From the NCBI GenBank assembly GCA_001600055.1, contig BCIV01000015.1:548448-612447 (forward strand): a stretch of DNA of 64,000 nt, written 5' to 3'. A program made the position numbers and the translations under genes. Positions 1 through 10,592 of this stretch are shown here, piece after piece. Every line of letters begins with the position of its first letter. Position 1 is the stretch's first letter. The notes beneath the pieces were generated by a model that saw nothing but the letters and a program-made list of their open reading frames with translations, had not been told where the DNA came from and ran no database searches. This DNA comes from Filobasidium wieringae. Taxonomy: Eukaryota > Basidiomycota > Tremellomycetes > Filobasidiales > Filobasidiaceae.

Positions 1-303
1 CACTCCAGCCAACTTCCATCGAAATCCAGCTTGTATAGCTCCTTGAACTCGCCCTTCTTGTAGATCTTTGGGTTAAGAGCGAATTGAGCTCGTTCAATCA
101 AGTCTGGCGATTCAAAGCGATATACAGAAAGATGGTGAATAGGATAATGTAGGGGACGCAGGTAGATGATGGTCAGTATAGTCGCAAACACACCAGAGGG
201 AGCAGAACGTACAGAAGATGATGGTATCTTCCAGCCGAATCAGAGTCCCCCGAATCGACTCAAGACTGAGCAGATCATCTACGGTCGACGCAGTGAAATT
301 CAT
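1..303 (-). CDS. ARO7: Chorismate mutase, N-terminal part (cut by the window edge)
   Basis: Converts chorismate to prephenate, the branch point to phenylalanine and tyrosine. Only the first two exons are in view; the gene runs off the left edge. Exon 1 is 303-213, a 109-nt intron follows (212-104), and exon 2 runs from 103 off the edge. The spliced start reads MNFTASTVDDLLSLESIRGT, followed by the hallmark (I/V)RLEDTIIFYLIERAQFA and then FDGSWLEW. The pattern 'R-x-E-D-(S/T)-I-I-F-x-(F/L)-I-E-R' is typical of eukaryotic AroQ-type chorismate mutases such as yeast Aro7. The start was chosen because the protein begins at the usual place for this family; an in-frame ATG at 378 would add 25 unconserved residues. 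The allosteric and C-terminal parts are outside the window. Confidence 0.86.
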
Positions 304-707
304 CCTGATGGTGTATTTGTTAATATGTACTGGTGGTATACGATATGAGCTGGAAACAGCTAGTGAGTCTAAGTGCAAAGCAAGAGAAGTAGGAGAAGAT
401 ATCGTTCGAGCGGATGACGAGACAGGTCCACTTCACCCGAAATCGCGCTTTAATTTCGCCTTATCAGTGCCGGCTCTCAGATCACCGATAACAGGCAATC
501 ACATTGGACGGTGGGAAAGCAGGGCATAGCAGTGAAGCTGAAGAACCTAAACACAGGGGTACGAGCCAATGGTATATGAAAAGTCTAGACGAGGTAGAGA
601 TAAAGGATACAGTGTGGTGGAATCTAAATCTAGGACAAAAGTCGGCCATCAAAGAATCGCCAAACCGAGGCCAGGCTGGTTGTTCTCTGGAAGAACGCCA
701 GGCAAGC
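304..707. other. Upstream region of ARO7, no gene seen
   Basis: These 400 bases separate the ARO7 start from the 3' end of the next minus-strand gene. Short open frames occur on both strands, but none has a conserved motif or a convincing exon structure. Confidence 0.5.
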
Positions 708-1279
708 TCATAAGGCGAGCTCCTTCTCCAGCTCAGCCCAGACCTGTTTGTTGTCCGCTAAAAGCTCGACGTTCTCTTGCACCCCTGTCTGAATGGCATT
801 CTCGATAGCCTCTCTAACTCCACCAGACAGGATCTTGCTCGAGTTCTGGGAAGTAGCGTTCGTTGTGTTACTAAGTGATGAGAGGATGGGGGAGTGTGGG
901 TGAGGCATGTTTGGCATAGTCGCAGAATTCAAAGGAGAAGAGGTGGGAAGGTTGGGTGGCTTGATTAGGTCGAGGTGTTGAGAGAGATTTGTCCGTGCTA
1001 AGATGGTACATGTATATAAGCCTTTCGTTCGGCGCTCGAATACCTGGAGATTCGAAGATGCCTACCTCCAGTCAAACCCTCCTCGACGATCCCGCCAACA
1101 CCTCTAACGCCCATTCCTTCCACTCTAGCGATAACCATCGGACTCTCCTTGACAACCATTTCCTTGACTCCGATTGATCCGCCTGAAGTAGCGGCAGAGG
1201 AAATACATTCCGAGGTGGTCTGGATGATAAGGTTGGATTCCTCCTTGATGACCGTACGGAGGGTGTTAAGGGCAGCCAT
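708..1279 (-). CDS. Small uncharacterised protein, 167 aa, two exons
   Basis: Exon 1 is 1279-1066 and exon 2 is 997-708. The 68-nt intron (GTAGGC...CTTAG) is phase 1 and joins EEGLTG to ARTNLSQHLDLIKPPNLP in one frame. The product begins MAALNTLRTVIKEESN. It has an N-terminal half rich in small and aliphatic residues, a Pro/Ser/Asn-rich middle (about residues 80-120), and an amphipathic C-terminal helix (GGVREAIENAIQTGVQENVE) ending in VWAELEKELAL. There is no signal peptide or membrane segment. I do not recognise the family. It lies in the same orientation as ARO7 and marks the left edge of the accessory cluster. Confidence 0.62.
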
Positions 1280-1722
1280 TGTTGTATAGATTCAATAGAG
1301 GAAAGAGGGGAATTGATGGATTTAAACGCGATTTGCTTGCGGTTTCTTCGCAGAGAGAAGTGAAGATGATTTGGCGTTGAAGGACTAGGACTAGGACGAG
1401 GTACGAATGGAGATTGGTTGATGGAGGGCGATAGGCAATTTAAGAAAGGAAATGGGAGGAGCCATGAGAAATAACAAGAGGGCTCCAAGATTTCGCCTCC
1501 AGGGATTTCCTATTTGACGTCATAACCTGTACTGCGGGAACGCTGCTGATAAGAAAAGGCGACGCGCATGTAACAGTTGCGGCCGGCGTTTCAGGTAGCA
1601 GTTACAGTAACGAAGGCCTTTGAGGAAAAAAACTTCAAATCGTGTCTACAGCCAAGCATGTTTGAGAGCGAGTGATCAACTTTCAATGCCTGTCGTATTA
1701 CGATGCTCTCGCTAGGTCGCAG

Positions 1723-2269
1723 ATGTCAAGTTCGTCGGATCATCGTCTATCTTACCGCCGAGATGAAAAATGGCACGACAAACGGCAGCAAAGCCATCCT
1801 GACACAGCGCAAAGTGAACCGATTGCGGGTGTTCGACGTCCATACCTGAAGCCAGATATCTTGAGCATACACGCGGAGGAGGGGGTCATAGGAGAACGAG
1901 TGCCTCGTCCAGTATACGCATCGCTTGATCCACATCCGTTTACTTCGTGACGGGATCTACCGGGCTGCGTTGTAAACTTTATGTTGTGAAACCAGACGAT
2001 GAGATGATTTACGATAGGAGACCTCATAGATGGTTTGTAGAGTGTGAAAATGAGTCCTCCAGAAGGAAGAATCAAGATTTCCAAGGGACGATGAACTATT
2101 CTATGTTATCAAGTGTATCGTTCATGAATCGAATAACGGCCTCTCATACACTTGCGCACGATCTGATTTCCACAGCTTCATTATCTCTGGGAGAGCAATT
2201 CGGTACTCGTCGGAGCGCTACGTACGCCTCCTTCGTGTCATTCAAGAGAATCCCTCAGCGAAATATTGA
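1723..2269 (+). pseudogene. Possible decayed GYW-family copy
   Basis: A segment reading CKLYVVKPDDEMIYD continues in one frame through a 44-nt candidate intron (GTGTGA...CCAAG) to DDELFYVIKCIVHES and stops at 2269. This resembles the G-x-Y-x-V opening and helix of the neighbouring family. The upstream frame (MSSSSDHRLSYRRDEKWHDK) cannot be joined to it in phase with any splice pair I could find. It is either a broken copy or a gene whose first exon I have not located. Confidence 0.25.
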
Positions 2270-2501
2270 ACGGAACCCGTTCTACAAGTGAAGGATAAGA
2301 AAAATCAGCTTCCGCTCTTCCATGTCGCTTGTGAAGAATCTTCGATTTGATCGGTATCGAGCCAAGCTTGAAGCTTGAAGGGTCAACAGACTTTGCCAGA
2401 GACAGAGAGAGTTTGCATCACGATCCGAACGAAGAAGCCGATGAAAGGAAGTAAAGTAGAAGTCAACTGACTAGGATGGGAAATCCAGCTTTCGCAACGC
2501 C

Positions 2502-2508
2502 TATATAT
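2502..2508 (+). promoter_or_regulatory. TATA box of the 2596 g​ene
   Basis: CTATATATG lies 94 nt before the chosen ATG, a spacing like that of the other family genes. Its presence argues against using the upstream in-frame ATG at 2476, which would put the TATA box inside the coding sequence. Confidence 0.5.
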
Positions 2509-2595
2509 GCATCTGTTTATGGGATATATGACAGAGATAAAAGTCGTGCGCCGATAGACTCTGGTTTAAATCATCCATCAATTGCCTTCCTGATC

Positions 2596-3112
2596 ATGTC
2601 AAACGGACCTACGGTTGAGGCAAAGTTTGATGAGATCCTGCAACGGTCCGGTAATAGTAAACGACCTGACTATGTAGGTCATACCCACACCAAGAGCTAG
2701 TCCCATTCTCACCTCACATGCACAGGTGCCAGGTTTTTATATGCTCAATTTCAACCCGGATGAACCACCGATCGCTATCCTCCTACTCGATTCGGACAAA
2801 AAAATGGGGCGTCTTCGTCACCCAGAAGGGTTCAAAAAGCTAGTTCAAGATACACTTCCGCTAATCAGCCTTCATAAGAGAATTGTCTTACATCATCTGA
2901 AAAGGTGCTATATGATTTCTATAACTCAGAAGGATGCTTATGGTATGGCATTCCAATTGGAAGAAGTCCTTCATGATAGCAATGAAAACCCGGACAGAGG
3001 TTCGAGCCAAATCAGCGCAGATTTGCCTAGTACGGATAGCAGTCTTCCGATTCGGAGCGATACCGGCTCGACAGACAAATCATTTTTCCTCTCACGCATG
3101 ACCGGATTGTAG
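2596..3112 (+). CDS. GYW-family protein, 154 aa, two exons
   Basis: Member of the small-protein family described at 11889-12563. Exon 1 (2596-2673) encodes a short leader ending KRPDY. A 52-nt phase-0 intron follows, and exon 2 (2726-3112) opens with VPGFYMLNFNPDEPP, the G-x-Y motif. The core continues with a helix (PEGFKKLVQDTLPLI), a CYMISI strand and an AFQLEEV strand. The tail from about residue 125 is rich in Ser, Asp and Thr. There is no signal peptide or membrane segment. An ATG at 2476 would extend the protein by 40 residues but overlaps the TATA box. Function unknown. Confidence 0.6.
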
Positions 3113-3390
3113 GATTAACGCACATGGTCCACATTGTATAACCAGGAATCGTATCCTCAGCTAAATGCGTCTTTTCAACTGTTATCATTGCAGCACGAGG
3201 CGCGAACGCCATAGTTGCATCCGGTGTTTCAGCGTACAAACACGTTCATAAGCCTAGATCACCTGACATGCGTGGCTATCGCATCATGAAATATCACAAG
3301 AAGCAAACGTTAAAGGAGGCGTCAATGACTGTGAGATCCGACAGGTGAACAGAGTGAAAGGAAGTAGTACGGTATATACGTTTTTCAATA

Positions 3391-3811
3391 GTGCTGGTGG
3401 ATGTTAGCTATCTCGAACGAACCATACTACGTAGAAATTGTAGAAAGTTGGCATTACTCAGTAATCGAATTATGCTCTGTTACGTGTGCCTTTCGTCAAT
3501 CGATAATACCCCAGTATTGCGGGGAGCCATACATACAGGGTGTGCCTCATCGATCTACAAAGTCTACCCCATGTCAATCGACAGCGAATATTGTTCAGAT
3601 GAAGGCTGCTAGCCGTTGTAGCTGTCAGAACTGCGAGATGTCCGATGCTTATCGTAACGCAACATCTTCTGACGCGACCAATTTGAGAATCAAGATGAAT
3701 TTCTTCGGCTGTACTACTTATCCTGCATCGAATATCCTTTTCGTCAGCTGCCGACTTATCAAAGGAGAGAGTGATGGTAGAATCGAGTCAGGTGTCCAAG
3801 TAGCATTCTAG
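3391..3811 (+). pseudogene. Decayed GYW-family copy
   Basis: A TATA box at 3373-3378 (GGTATATACG) is followed by two overlapping open frames that each carry part of a family-like protein. The first ends ASSIYKVYPMSIDSEYCSDE and stops at 3612. The second, in another frame, supplies a C-terminal half (ATNLRIKMNFFGCTTYPASN) and stops at 3811. No single splice joins them with both parts in frame. A frameshifted copy is the simplest reading. Confidence 0.3.
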
Positions 3812-3843
3812 CATGAGAACCTATCAGTCCGAACGACTATAAA

Positions 3844-3849
3844 TATATA
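3844..3849 (+). promoter_or_regulatory. TATA box of the 3940 gene
   Basis: AAATATATAGC, 96 nt before the ATG. Confidence 0.5.
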
Positions 3850-3939
3850 GCTTGTCCCTGCCGTTTGGTTATGTTATGCCAGTGTTTGTCTAACAAGACA
3901 ACCCGCTCCGCACTTAAGAGAGATATCTTAGCAATCCAC

Positions 3940-4479
3940 ATGTCTACCAACCTCCACCATCGATTGGGGAAAGAATGGGCAGTAGTCCTCGAGCTTTTGA
4001 CGTCTGGACATGGATTTGTAAGCTTGTTTTTTCTACTTAATGGTGGCTGCATACATGGACGGGTTCGAGCTCACTAAAACCGTTAGACGACTGGAAAATA
4101 CGAATTCTTCACTTCGAACGGGATCGTTTCGAAAGTCTTTATCGGAGAGGAGGAAGTGGAGCGAGGAAAGGTTAGGGTCATCAAACCCGGAACCGTAATT
4201 AACTTGATCTCGAGACCGGACGTCTCTCGAATCCCGACTACGGTTTCAAGGACCCACACCTTCGAGATGACAGATATACGCACTGAGTATACCGACGAGT
4301 TTACTAAGCTGACGTTCCAGCTCACAGAAGTCGGAAAACGTGCGAGCCCCGAGGTTAGACGATACTCTCGTTCCGATTCTCTCAATACAGATTCGCTCTC
4401 CAAGGAAGGGGGTTCCAGTATGAGTATTGAGCTGAGTGGCGCTGGTGGATCAGAGATCTCTACAACTCTCTCGGACTAG
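3940..4479 (+). CDS. GYW-family protein, 156 aa, two exons
   Basis: Exon 1 (3940-4017) encodes MSTNLHHRLGKEWAVVLELL and ends in HGF. The 69-nt phase-0 intron runs GTAAGC...CGTTAG. Exon 2 (4087-4479) opens TTGKYEFFTSNGIVSKVFIG, very close in pattern to ETGKYTLSNSDCTFKVRIV of the 11889 gene. A central strand THTFEMTDI and a LTFQLTEVGKR strand follow, then a Ser-rich tail (RSDSLNTDSLSKEGGSS and on to the stop). The phase-0 junction next to the TGKY motif is what fixes the model. No signal peptide. Function unknown. Confidence 0.7.
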
Positions 4480-4898
4480 ATAGCGTTATCAAGAGCTGAG
4501 CTGCCTCCGAGCATCAGCTGACATCCGCCTGCAATGAAACGATTATTTGACTCGATTATACCTCCAAATCATCCGATACATCAGTCATTTGCTGAACAAA
4601 AGTTATGCTTCGCCTATCACACGTGTAAAACGATGGGTTCGGTGACACTGGCGCGTTCTCGCGCGAATCGTACATGAATGGAAGCCTGATCCTGCGTATT
4701 CGCTTCATTGCGTATATCGTCTTTGTTGCATTCCTTTGCACTTGATTAAGATCACAAAGGGCTTGAATATCTACCTATAAATCGGTACATAAGATCTGGA
4801 GCGGACGACGGCTACAGGACCAATGAACCAGAATGAAATGCACTTTACGACAACTAGCTTACCGACGAATCATCTTGAACAATCTCGCTTCATTTCGA

Positions 4899-5489
4899 AT
4901 GTCTAGATCCTATGAAAACTTCGCTGAATTCCTACAAGAGCGAGTAAACAAATCTTAACAGGTATGCACGGTTCGGGATGAGATAGCTCAGCATACGTTG
5001 ATGATTCCATCGTAGCTTCGCGGATGTTACACAGCGATACTCGACAATCACAACTCTTCTAAAGGTGTCATTCAAGGTCATAATCATCCGAAGTACCGCG
5101 AAGGTTGTAAGCCCCAAACCTTCAAGATTGAAATATCCCGACAGAGCGAATCGGCGGAGACGTGGGAGATGATAAAGACTATGAAGGAAATAATTACACG
5201 GAAGGAGGCAGTCTATATCTCAGAGGCGTATTGGATTTCGGCTATGAAGGAAACAGCCACGAAGGAAAACTCTGAAAGCATTGCTCATTTCAAGGTGGGG
5301 AAACGCGGATATAAACGCTCTGTACGCTGTCCCCTCAAGAAAATGGCCGTCGATGACTTGGTACCAGATTCGACTCTCGACTCCAAACAGTCCACTGGCG
5401 CTAGCGGCACGTGTCTATCGGAAGTAGAAACTAAGGAGTCAATGGCAGACTACGATTCAGGTCATGCTAGTAGCTCCGCAATTCATTAA
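4899..5489 (+). CDS. GYW-family protein, 172 aa, two exons
   Basis: A TATA-like TATAAAT at 4776-4782 precedes a 15-codon exon 1 (4899-4943, MSRSYENFAEFLQER). A 72-nt phase-0 intron follows. Exon 2 (5016-5489) opens LRGCYTAILDNHNSSKG. The core shows TFKIEIS, the amphipathic helix ETWEMIKTMKEIITRKE, a YWISAM strand and IAHFKVGKRG. The tail is Ser/Asp-rich and ends SGHASSSAIH. This member has the shortest first exon of the cluster. The next family gene's TATA box lies under 200 nt beyond its stop. Confidence 0.62.
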
Positions 5490-5724
5490 AGTGTATAGTG
5501 GCGCGTTAGGCATGACTCAAGTTCGAGAGAACCGACTAGACATGTCCCATACACCAATAGTCACTGGAGTTGCAATCATCGTTCATAAGATATCTGCTTT
5601 CTCTTCAAGCTCGTTTGATCCTCTCGCAAAGGCATGTATCCGCGTGTCAGTCCGTCGTTACTTATTTTATATAGCGGATACGACCGGGGATTCAGACTCT
5701 TCTGGGAGATCCGCGATCCCATTC

Positions 5725-6103
5725 ATGCTAAGTGAGGTACACCCTCTTCGGTGGAAAAGAACAACGGCTCTTGCTCTCATAGTTTGGACAGTACGTGTGA
5801 CTTCTTGATCTGCAATTCTGTAGTCTGTATCTGTAGACTCTTCAAATTGTCAAGTTGCGGCCGTATGCGATAAGAAAGGGCAGGGAGGACGCGAGGCGGG
5901 TTTATCGGCTTGATTTTTCGGTTATTGGTGAGACATCCTTTCTATATTTCGGGCGACTCCACTCCAATGCGAGAACATATGTCTCTCAGAGCTCGCAGCC
6001 ACTGGGCATCGATATGACGAGTTCGCGGTCCTTTATATTGCACTTCTCAACTGACAAGCTTCTTGTCTCAACAACGAGGCGATTACAGCCAGCAAAAATA
6101 TGA
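5725..6103 (+). CDS. Short GYW-family member without Ser-rich tail, 110 aa
   Basis: A TATA box at 5668-5673 lies 57 nt before the ATG. Exon 1 (5725-5790, MLSEVHPLRWKRTTALALIV) joins exon 2 (5837-6103) through a 46-nt phase-0 intron. Exon 2 begins TLQIVKLRPYAIRKGREDAR, so the usual glycine of the G-x-Y motif is missing. It keeps two later strands (YRLDFSV, SFILHFSTDKLLVSTT) but stops before any acidic Ser-rich tail. It could be a truncated copy that is still open or an early stage of decay. Confidence 0.48.
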
Positions 6104-6211
6104 TATATGTAGCAGCCCATCGACAAACCCATCCGAACCGCTGAGGATCCTTGAAAACTGGATCATAAACTGCTCCTTCCATAACTCTACTCCATCTGGT
6201 AACCGAAGAAG

Positions 6212-6864
6212 ATGCATATCAGACAATCAATCAAGAAGATACTTTCCTCCAATGGCAAATCTTGGCAGGGTCCTCTCACTGACCTCTTTGAGGCTCATCC
6301 CGCCGAGGACGGCAAAGGCACTGTATGTAATGATTAGAGCGCTATCGACCTATACCTGACCGAATGAACGGTATCTCATACCAGCCTGAAGGAATGTACC
6401 AATTCTGGAACACGCATAAAACGGGTGCGCCGCTTCGAATCGACTTCATTCCCCGTCATAGCAGCCCAAAGGCGTACACCGTTTACCTAGAGGATCTCAA
6501 AACTGAATTGATAGAATCTATCGTAGATGCAAGCGAACATAATTCTAATGACCATATCATCGAGATCAAGGGGATAAAATATTCAACGACAGGTTATTTG
6601 AAAGAGAATCATGGCACCGTATTCTTTCTCTATAAGGTAGGGCAGGAGTGGGAGGCAGATGCACGATATAAACATGGGGAGAAGAAGTGGGAGTTTTCAC
6701 GTAAAAACGGACAATGGACTGACGGAGCCAGTCACCCGGAACCGACCGAGAAGAGCGATTCTGCCACTCTCTCCAGTTGTCGTACAACGGATACTACAAC
6801 TGCCGGAACGCAAACCGGTAGTGTAGTTAGTGATGGATGCCCTTCCAATCTTAGTTTCGTTTGA
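6212..6864 (+). CDS. GYW-family protein, 196 aa, two exons
   Basis: Exon 1 (6212-6322) encodes MHIRQSIKKILSSNGKSWQG and ends DGKGT; an in-frame stop just upstream fixes the start. After a 62-nt phase-0 intron, exon 2 (6385-6864) opens PEGMYQFWNTHKTGAPLRID. Then come AYTVYLEDLKTELIESIVDA (strand plus helix), a GIKYSTTG strand and HGTVFFLYKVGQEWE. The tail (about residues 150-196) is rich in Ser, Thr and Asp. The nearest TATA-like element (6034-6038) is 178 nt upstream, farther than in its neighbours, so a 5'UTR intron is possible. Confidence 0.68.
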
Positions 6865-7797
6865 GACTAGCTCGGAGGACTTAGGAGGGGTGCTCCGGGA
6901 AGGTGTTTACTCGCGAGAACGAAGATCATCAAGCAGTTCTCAAAACCATCACATAAATGAGATTTTGCATCGTGCGAGATAATCCCAATCATCTTACAGT
7001 AAACGTCGTTTAGTCGTATTTCTTGCACCTACCATTTTAAGATCACGTAGATTTGTGTTTCAAGACTTGCGAAGGGCTTGCGATCTCCAACAGTCGTTTG
7101 AGACGATGAGTTTAGCCCTCTCCCCCGTCTTCCCTATAAGCGGACGAGCTGCAGCCTAGTCAAGACGTGGTAAGGCATCAATCACGTTATTGATCGTAGC
7201 CGTATGAGAATACAGCTGGCGTTCCTTCAGGTAGTCTGAAGATGGATGAGCCGATTCTACCTATCATAAGCATGTTCCTGACTTGACGGTTGTCTACCTT
7301 TAACTAGTGAACGGCTCAATCGTCTGGAGACTTTAGATTACCGTACTCGTTATGCAATAAAGTTTGTGTGTAACGCGCGGCGTCTGTAGTCTCATTCGTT
7401 CATAGTAGTAGTCAACACGGCCGTGTCGAGTCCATCTACTCTGGTTTGTCGTCGCTTGCGCTATCTTGGTGATTTGAGTCATGCCGACGTTAAATAGCAC
7501 AATATATCCTCCTAGAGCGTCTCCGTTGGGAAGGACAGGGGGTCAAATCATTCGACCCTTCTATCACCTCTACCAGCTTATCGCTAACAATGCACCCGTC
7601 AGCCGCTATGGAGGCGTGAGATAACTCCTTGGTATCCCTTTGTACTCGTGTCTAGACTCAAGCGGGCCTTTGGGTCATGATTCCCTTTCAGGAAGCTATA
7701 CCTATCAGGAATATGGTATAAAGCAAGAGGGAATAGTGAGTCAGGGGGTTTCTGAACAAGGTCTATCAATTACCGCCGATCATAAGCAATACCTATC
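6865..7797 (+). other. Gap without coding sequence, ends in a family-type promoter
   Basis: No open frame of useful length occurs on either strand over about 900 bases, unlike the rest of the cluster. I see no repeat or RNA gene. Its last 120 bases hold the promoter of the next gene: TTCCCTTTCA at 7681-7690 and TATAAAG at 7717-7723. Confidence 0.5.
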
Positions 7798-8415
7798 ATG
7801 AGCGAATCTCAAGGTGACCTAGAGTACCGTAAGCGTTACTTGGTCGAGCTGGTAATCGAGCACAAGCCTAGCAACTCCGTGAGTCTGATCAGTAGGGGGC
7901 GATACTAGTACTGAACAGACGCCCGCAAATCGCTTCTGCAGGAATCCAACAAATTTTGGGTCTTATTAAAGTCCGACGGGGGGAAATACATCGTACTCAA
8001 TTCGGATCTTCAGGGACAACTATGGTACGACCAGGATCCCGAACGACCGTTTCAAGACGCGGACAGAAACTTTATCATACAGGAACTGGAACATCAGGGG
8101 AATTATCAGCAGAAAACTCTAGACATCTTTCCATTGCAGCAGCAGGAAGCCACTAATGTTTCATTCGGTGAGAAGGCCAAGGAAGTATGCAAGAAACTTT
8201 TGGATCGCTCTTCGCATACGGCCATTGCTTCTATGGAAGCTGTCTTGTGCTTCCATTGGTTTGACCCTGGGGATAATGAGGCGACCGCGTCTCAAGCAAT
8301 TGAAAGGGGCTCATACACCTCTGGCTCATCGGGCTCTTTGGGCAGGGAGGACAAATCAGAAGGTTCCGACACCATCTCTGTCGGATCTTTCGGTACAGGA
8401 ACAGCTTCGTTCTAG
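7798..8415 (+). CDS. GYW-family protein, 184 aa, two exons
   Basis: The TATAAAG at 7717-7723 is 81 nt before the ATG. Exon 1 (7798-7878) encodes MSESQGDLEYRKRYLVELVI and on to PSNS. A canonical 63-nt phase-0 intron (GTGAGT...CTGCAG) leads to exon 2 (7942-8415). This opens ESNKFWVLLKSDGGKYIVLN, with the GKY motif slightly later than in its relatives. A helix (FGEKAKEVCKKLLDRS) and a strand (AVLCFHWFDPGDN) follow. The tail (ERGSYTSGSSGSLGREDKSE onward) is Ser/Gly/Asp-rich to the end. No signal peptide. Confidence 0.7.
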
Positions 8416-8842
8416 CAGTGTTACCTACAGAGAGACAGACGGATGACATTCGACATAACTCGGCACTTCGCTTGGTATGACTATGGAATGACGTGGCAGA
8501 TCGTACAGTATCATCGCGAGAAGCCATGTACGAGAATGAGGCCGTAGCCAAGGCTATCTTTGTGAAAGTAAAATTTGGCGGCCAAAAATTATGATATTGA
8601 ATTCGTTTCAGGCGGTAGCACCGTGTCCTCTTGACGATGAATACAAGGTCTAGTGTTCGGATCGTAATTTACGCCCTTTTTACTTGCCATGGAAGTGCCT
8701 TTACTTGCTTTTGGAGCGCACAATGGGTACGCTCATGTAATGCATGTTTATGGTCGATTTCTCAGTAGCCTCTGTCTTGAACGCGGTGACGTTGAACGAT
8801 ATCTCGCTTTGACGAGCATTGTCCATAGTCTGATACAAACGC

Positions 8843-9073
8843 TTGATACAACATCCTTTTGATCATTCTACGAAAGGACCCATGATGCCGCGTCCTGCCA
8901 TCTTTTTGAGGACACCTCCACTCAACGTCTTGAAGCACGAAGGTGTGTATGCCATAATTTTCTTGGAACATGAAATTCGACGAAGGGAATTACGTCGAGA
9001 TCAGAAGAAGCCCCTTCTCACTTCCACGCCTCCAGATGACCTTAAATTGATCGGCCGCTCCACTTACCTCTGA
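8843..9073 (+). pseudogene. Truncated GYW-family remnant
   Basis: The frame reads KHEGVYAIIFLEHEIRRREL, matching the opening of exon 2 in the 6212 gene (PEGMYQFWNTHKTGAPLRID) in spacing and type. It ends at a TGA at 9071-9073 directly after DDLKLIGRSTYL. The second half of the domain and the Ser-rich tail are missing, and no TATA box or first exon is evident. Probably a 5' fragment of a lost copy. Confidence 0.35.
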
Positions 9074-9216
9074 TAGACCGCAGAACCCAATGGATACGTT
9101 GGCGCAGGAGGAAGGGCTCATAGCCTATGGCCGCAGGTTAGATGTATTACAGGTCACAGGGGGGGATCTTCTGAGTGTTTCCCTCGGATTGAAGACAATG
9201 AAAAGGGGACGGCGTT

Positions 9217-9310
9217 TGATGAAACCTATAATTAGCATCCGCATTTAGTCGCGCTGCGGATCGAGGCATGTTCCCTTTGTCCTGTGAGATCGCTCTGTGT
9301 ACATAAAGCG
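9217..9310 (+). repeat. Promoter segment duplicated at 11737-11820
   Basis: Both segments run GATGAAAC..CCTA..ATTAGC.TCCG..., then TTCCCTTTGT, then (T)ACATAAAGC in the same order with scattered differences. Each stands just upstream of one of two paralogous family genes, so gene and promoter were duplicated together. Confidence 0.6.
9271..9307 (+). promoter_or_regulatory. TTCCCTTTGT plus TATA-like promoter of the 9368 gene
   Basis: TTCCCTTTGT at 9271-9280 is followed by ACATAAA at 9301-9307, 67 nt before the ATG at 9368. The exact decamer recurs at 11781-11790 and 13322-13331, each time shortly before a TATA element. Confidence 0.5.
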
Positions 9311-9367
9311 TACAAGCCAAAAGATGGTCCAATATTGTCGAATGCGCCAGTCAGGAAACGGACAACG

Positions 9368-10003
9368 ATGAACAATATGAAACGTCGGTTCCAACCGACA
9401 AACAAGGCATTGCAAATTATAAGAAAAGGATCCGATGAAGCTACCGTCGCTGCATTTACCGCTTTTATAGAAGGTCTGTTTGAAAGCCCTGCGACAATCG
9501 TAAGCATGAGTCATACTTCGACTCTCTTCGTCTCTCATACCAGGCTTCTCAGCGAGAACACATATCGCTTGCTAGTGAACAGGTCAGTAGAAATCACTTC
9601 ACCAGGCGCGACAACTGAGACACGTACGGAGCCGGATTGTGGGACCGCGTTCCAGAAATTTCTTGTGGACAGCTTCAATCGAATATTGGCGGACAAGATC
9701 CACAAAGGTTTTGAGACCGAACTCCAACTGTCAGATGGCAAGGTATGGATCGTCGGCCCCGCGGAATATGAAATCACTTTTTATGCTACGCCGTTTAAAT
9801 TCGACTTGCGGCGAAAAGGTTCGGAAAGATTGTCAGAAAGAAGGCCAATTAAAGAAATTGCGTCGGTGGATCGCACTCTGACTAGCGATTCCTTGGGCAC
9901 TTCCTCTCCGAGATCTTCTATGAACTCTTCTAGGATCAGCCTGTTGTCAAGTAATGATGCAGACACAGGAAGATTGTTATCCGACAGTAGTTCGATCAAC
10001 TGA
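9368..10003 (+). CDS. GYW-family protein, 211 aa, apparently with an exonised intron
   Basis: Tandem paralogue of the 11889 gene. Shared signatures are GKVWIVGPAEYEITFYATPF here versus GHTWIVSNAQYIYPQPYPFE there, and KFDLRRKGSERLS versus FELRRRGTLKLS. The product begins MNNMKRRFQPTNKALQIIRK. A 44-nt stretch at 9500-9543 looks like an intron (GTAAGC...CCAG) at the position where the other members have theirs. It contains no stop, and removing it shifts the frame into an early stop, so it is modelled as retained coding sequence. The family motif follows as LLSENTYRLLVNRSVEI. The C-terminus from about residue 165 is Ser/Asp-rich. The start was chosen over 9284 because of the TATA element at 9301. 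Confidence 0.62.
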   Translation: MNNMKRRFQPTNKALQIIRKGSDEATVAAFTAFIEGLFESPATIVSMSHTSTLFVSHTRLLSENTYRLLVNRSVEITSPGATTETRTEPDCGTAFQKFLVDSFNRILADKIHKGFETELQLSDGKVWIVGPAEYEITFYATPFKFDLRRKGSERLSERRPIKEIASVDRTLTSDSLGTSSPRSSMNSSRISLLSSNDADTGRLLSDSSSIN

Positions 10004-10592
10004 AGTAGTCATGACTGAACATGATATAAATTCACTGTCTGACATCAGGACTACCTAGACGAAAGTGACAGGGTGCATGAGAGGTATGGTTCAACGGACT
10101 GAGAACTTACTTGATCGTTATAGATGGCTGGTGATCCTCGATTAGGAGGTTCCAGATTTGCCAATTGCTATATGCAAGGACCAGTCATAGCTATCTGTTC
10201 CTAAACGACCGCATATCATAGCCGTAAGTCCGAAAGATCAGAAGAGCCTTACCTGGTGGCATTTAGAAGATCTAACCTCCGTCCAGAACTGCTTTGCCTA
10301 CGCTTGTGTGGGCTTTCCATTCTTGTTTGAGTGCCACAACGCATGTAATCCAGGCAAGAAACGAAATAAGAACGCGGCTACCCTAATATGATTATCTTGC
10401 TGTCACTCGCACATGATTGCGAGTAGGTGGTTTCACGCGGACACCTCGATCATTCAGGAAACTCACATCGACATTAGGTCGAACAAAATCAGAATGTTCA
10501 AGGACACAGAACGCCCCCAAAACGTTCGAAGGTCATGATCTAGGAGTACCGAACAAGATCAGACCCTGGGAAGCCCTCTGATCACGAGTATT
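10004..10592. other. Gap, no gene seen
   Basis: About 590 bases after the 9368 gene with only short chance frames and no recognisable element. Confidence 0.45.
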
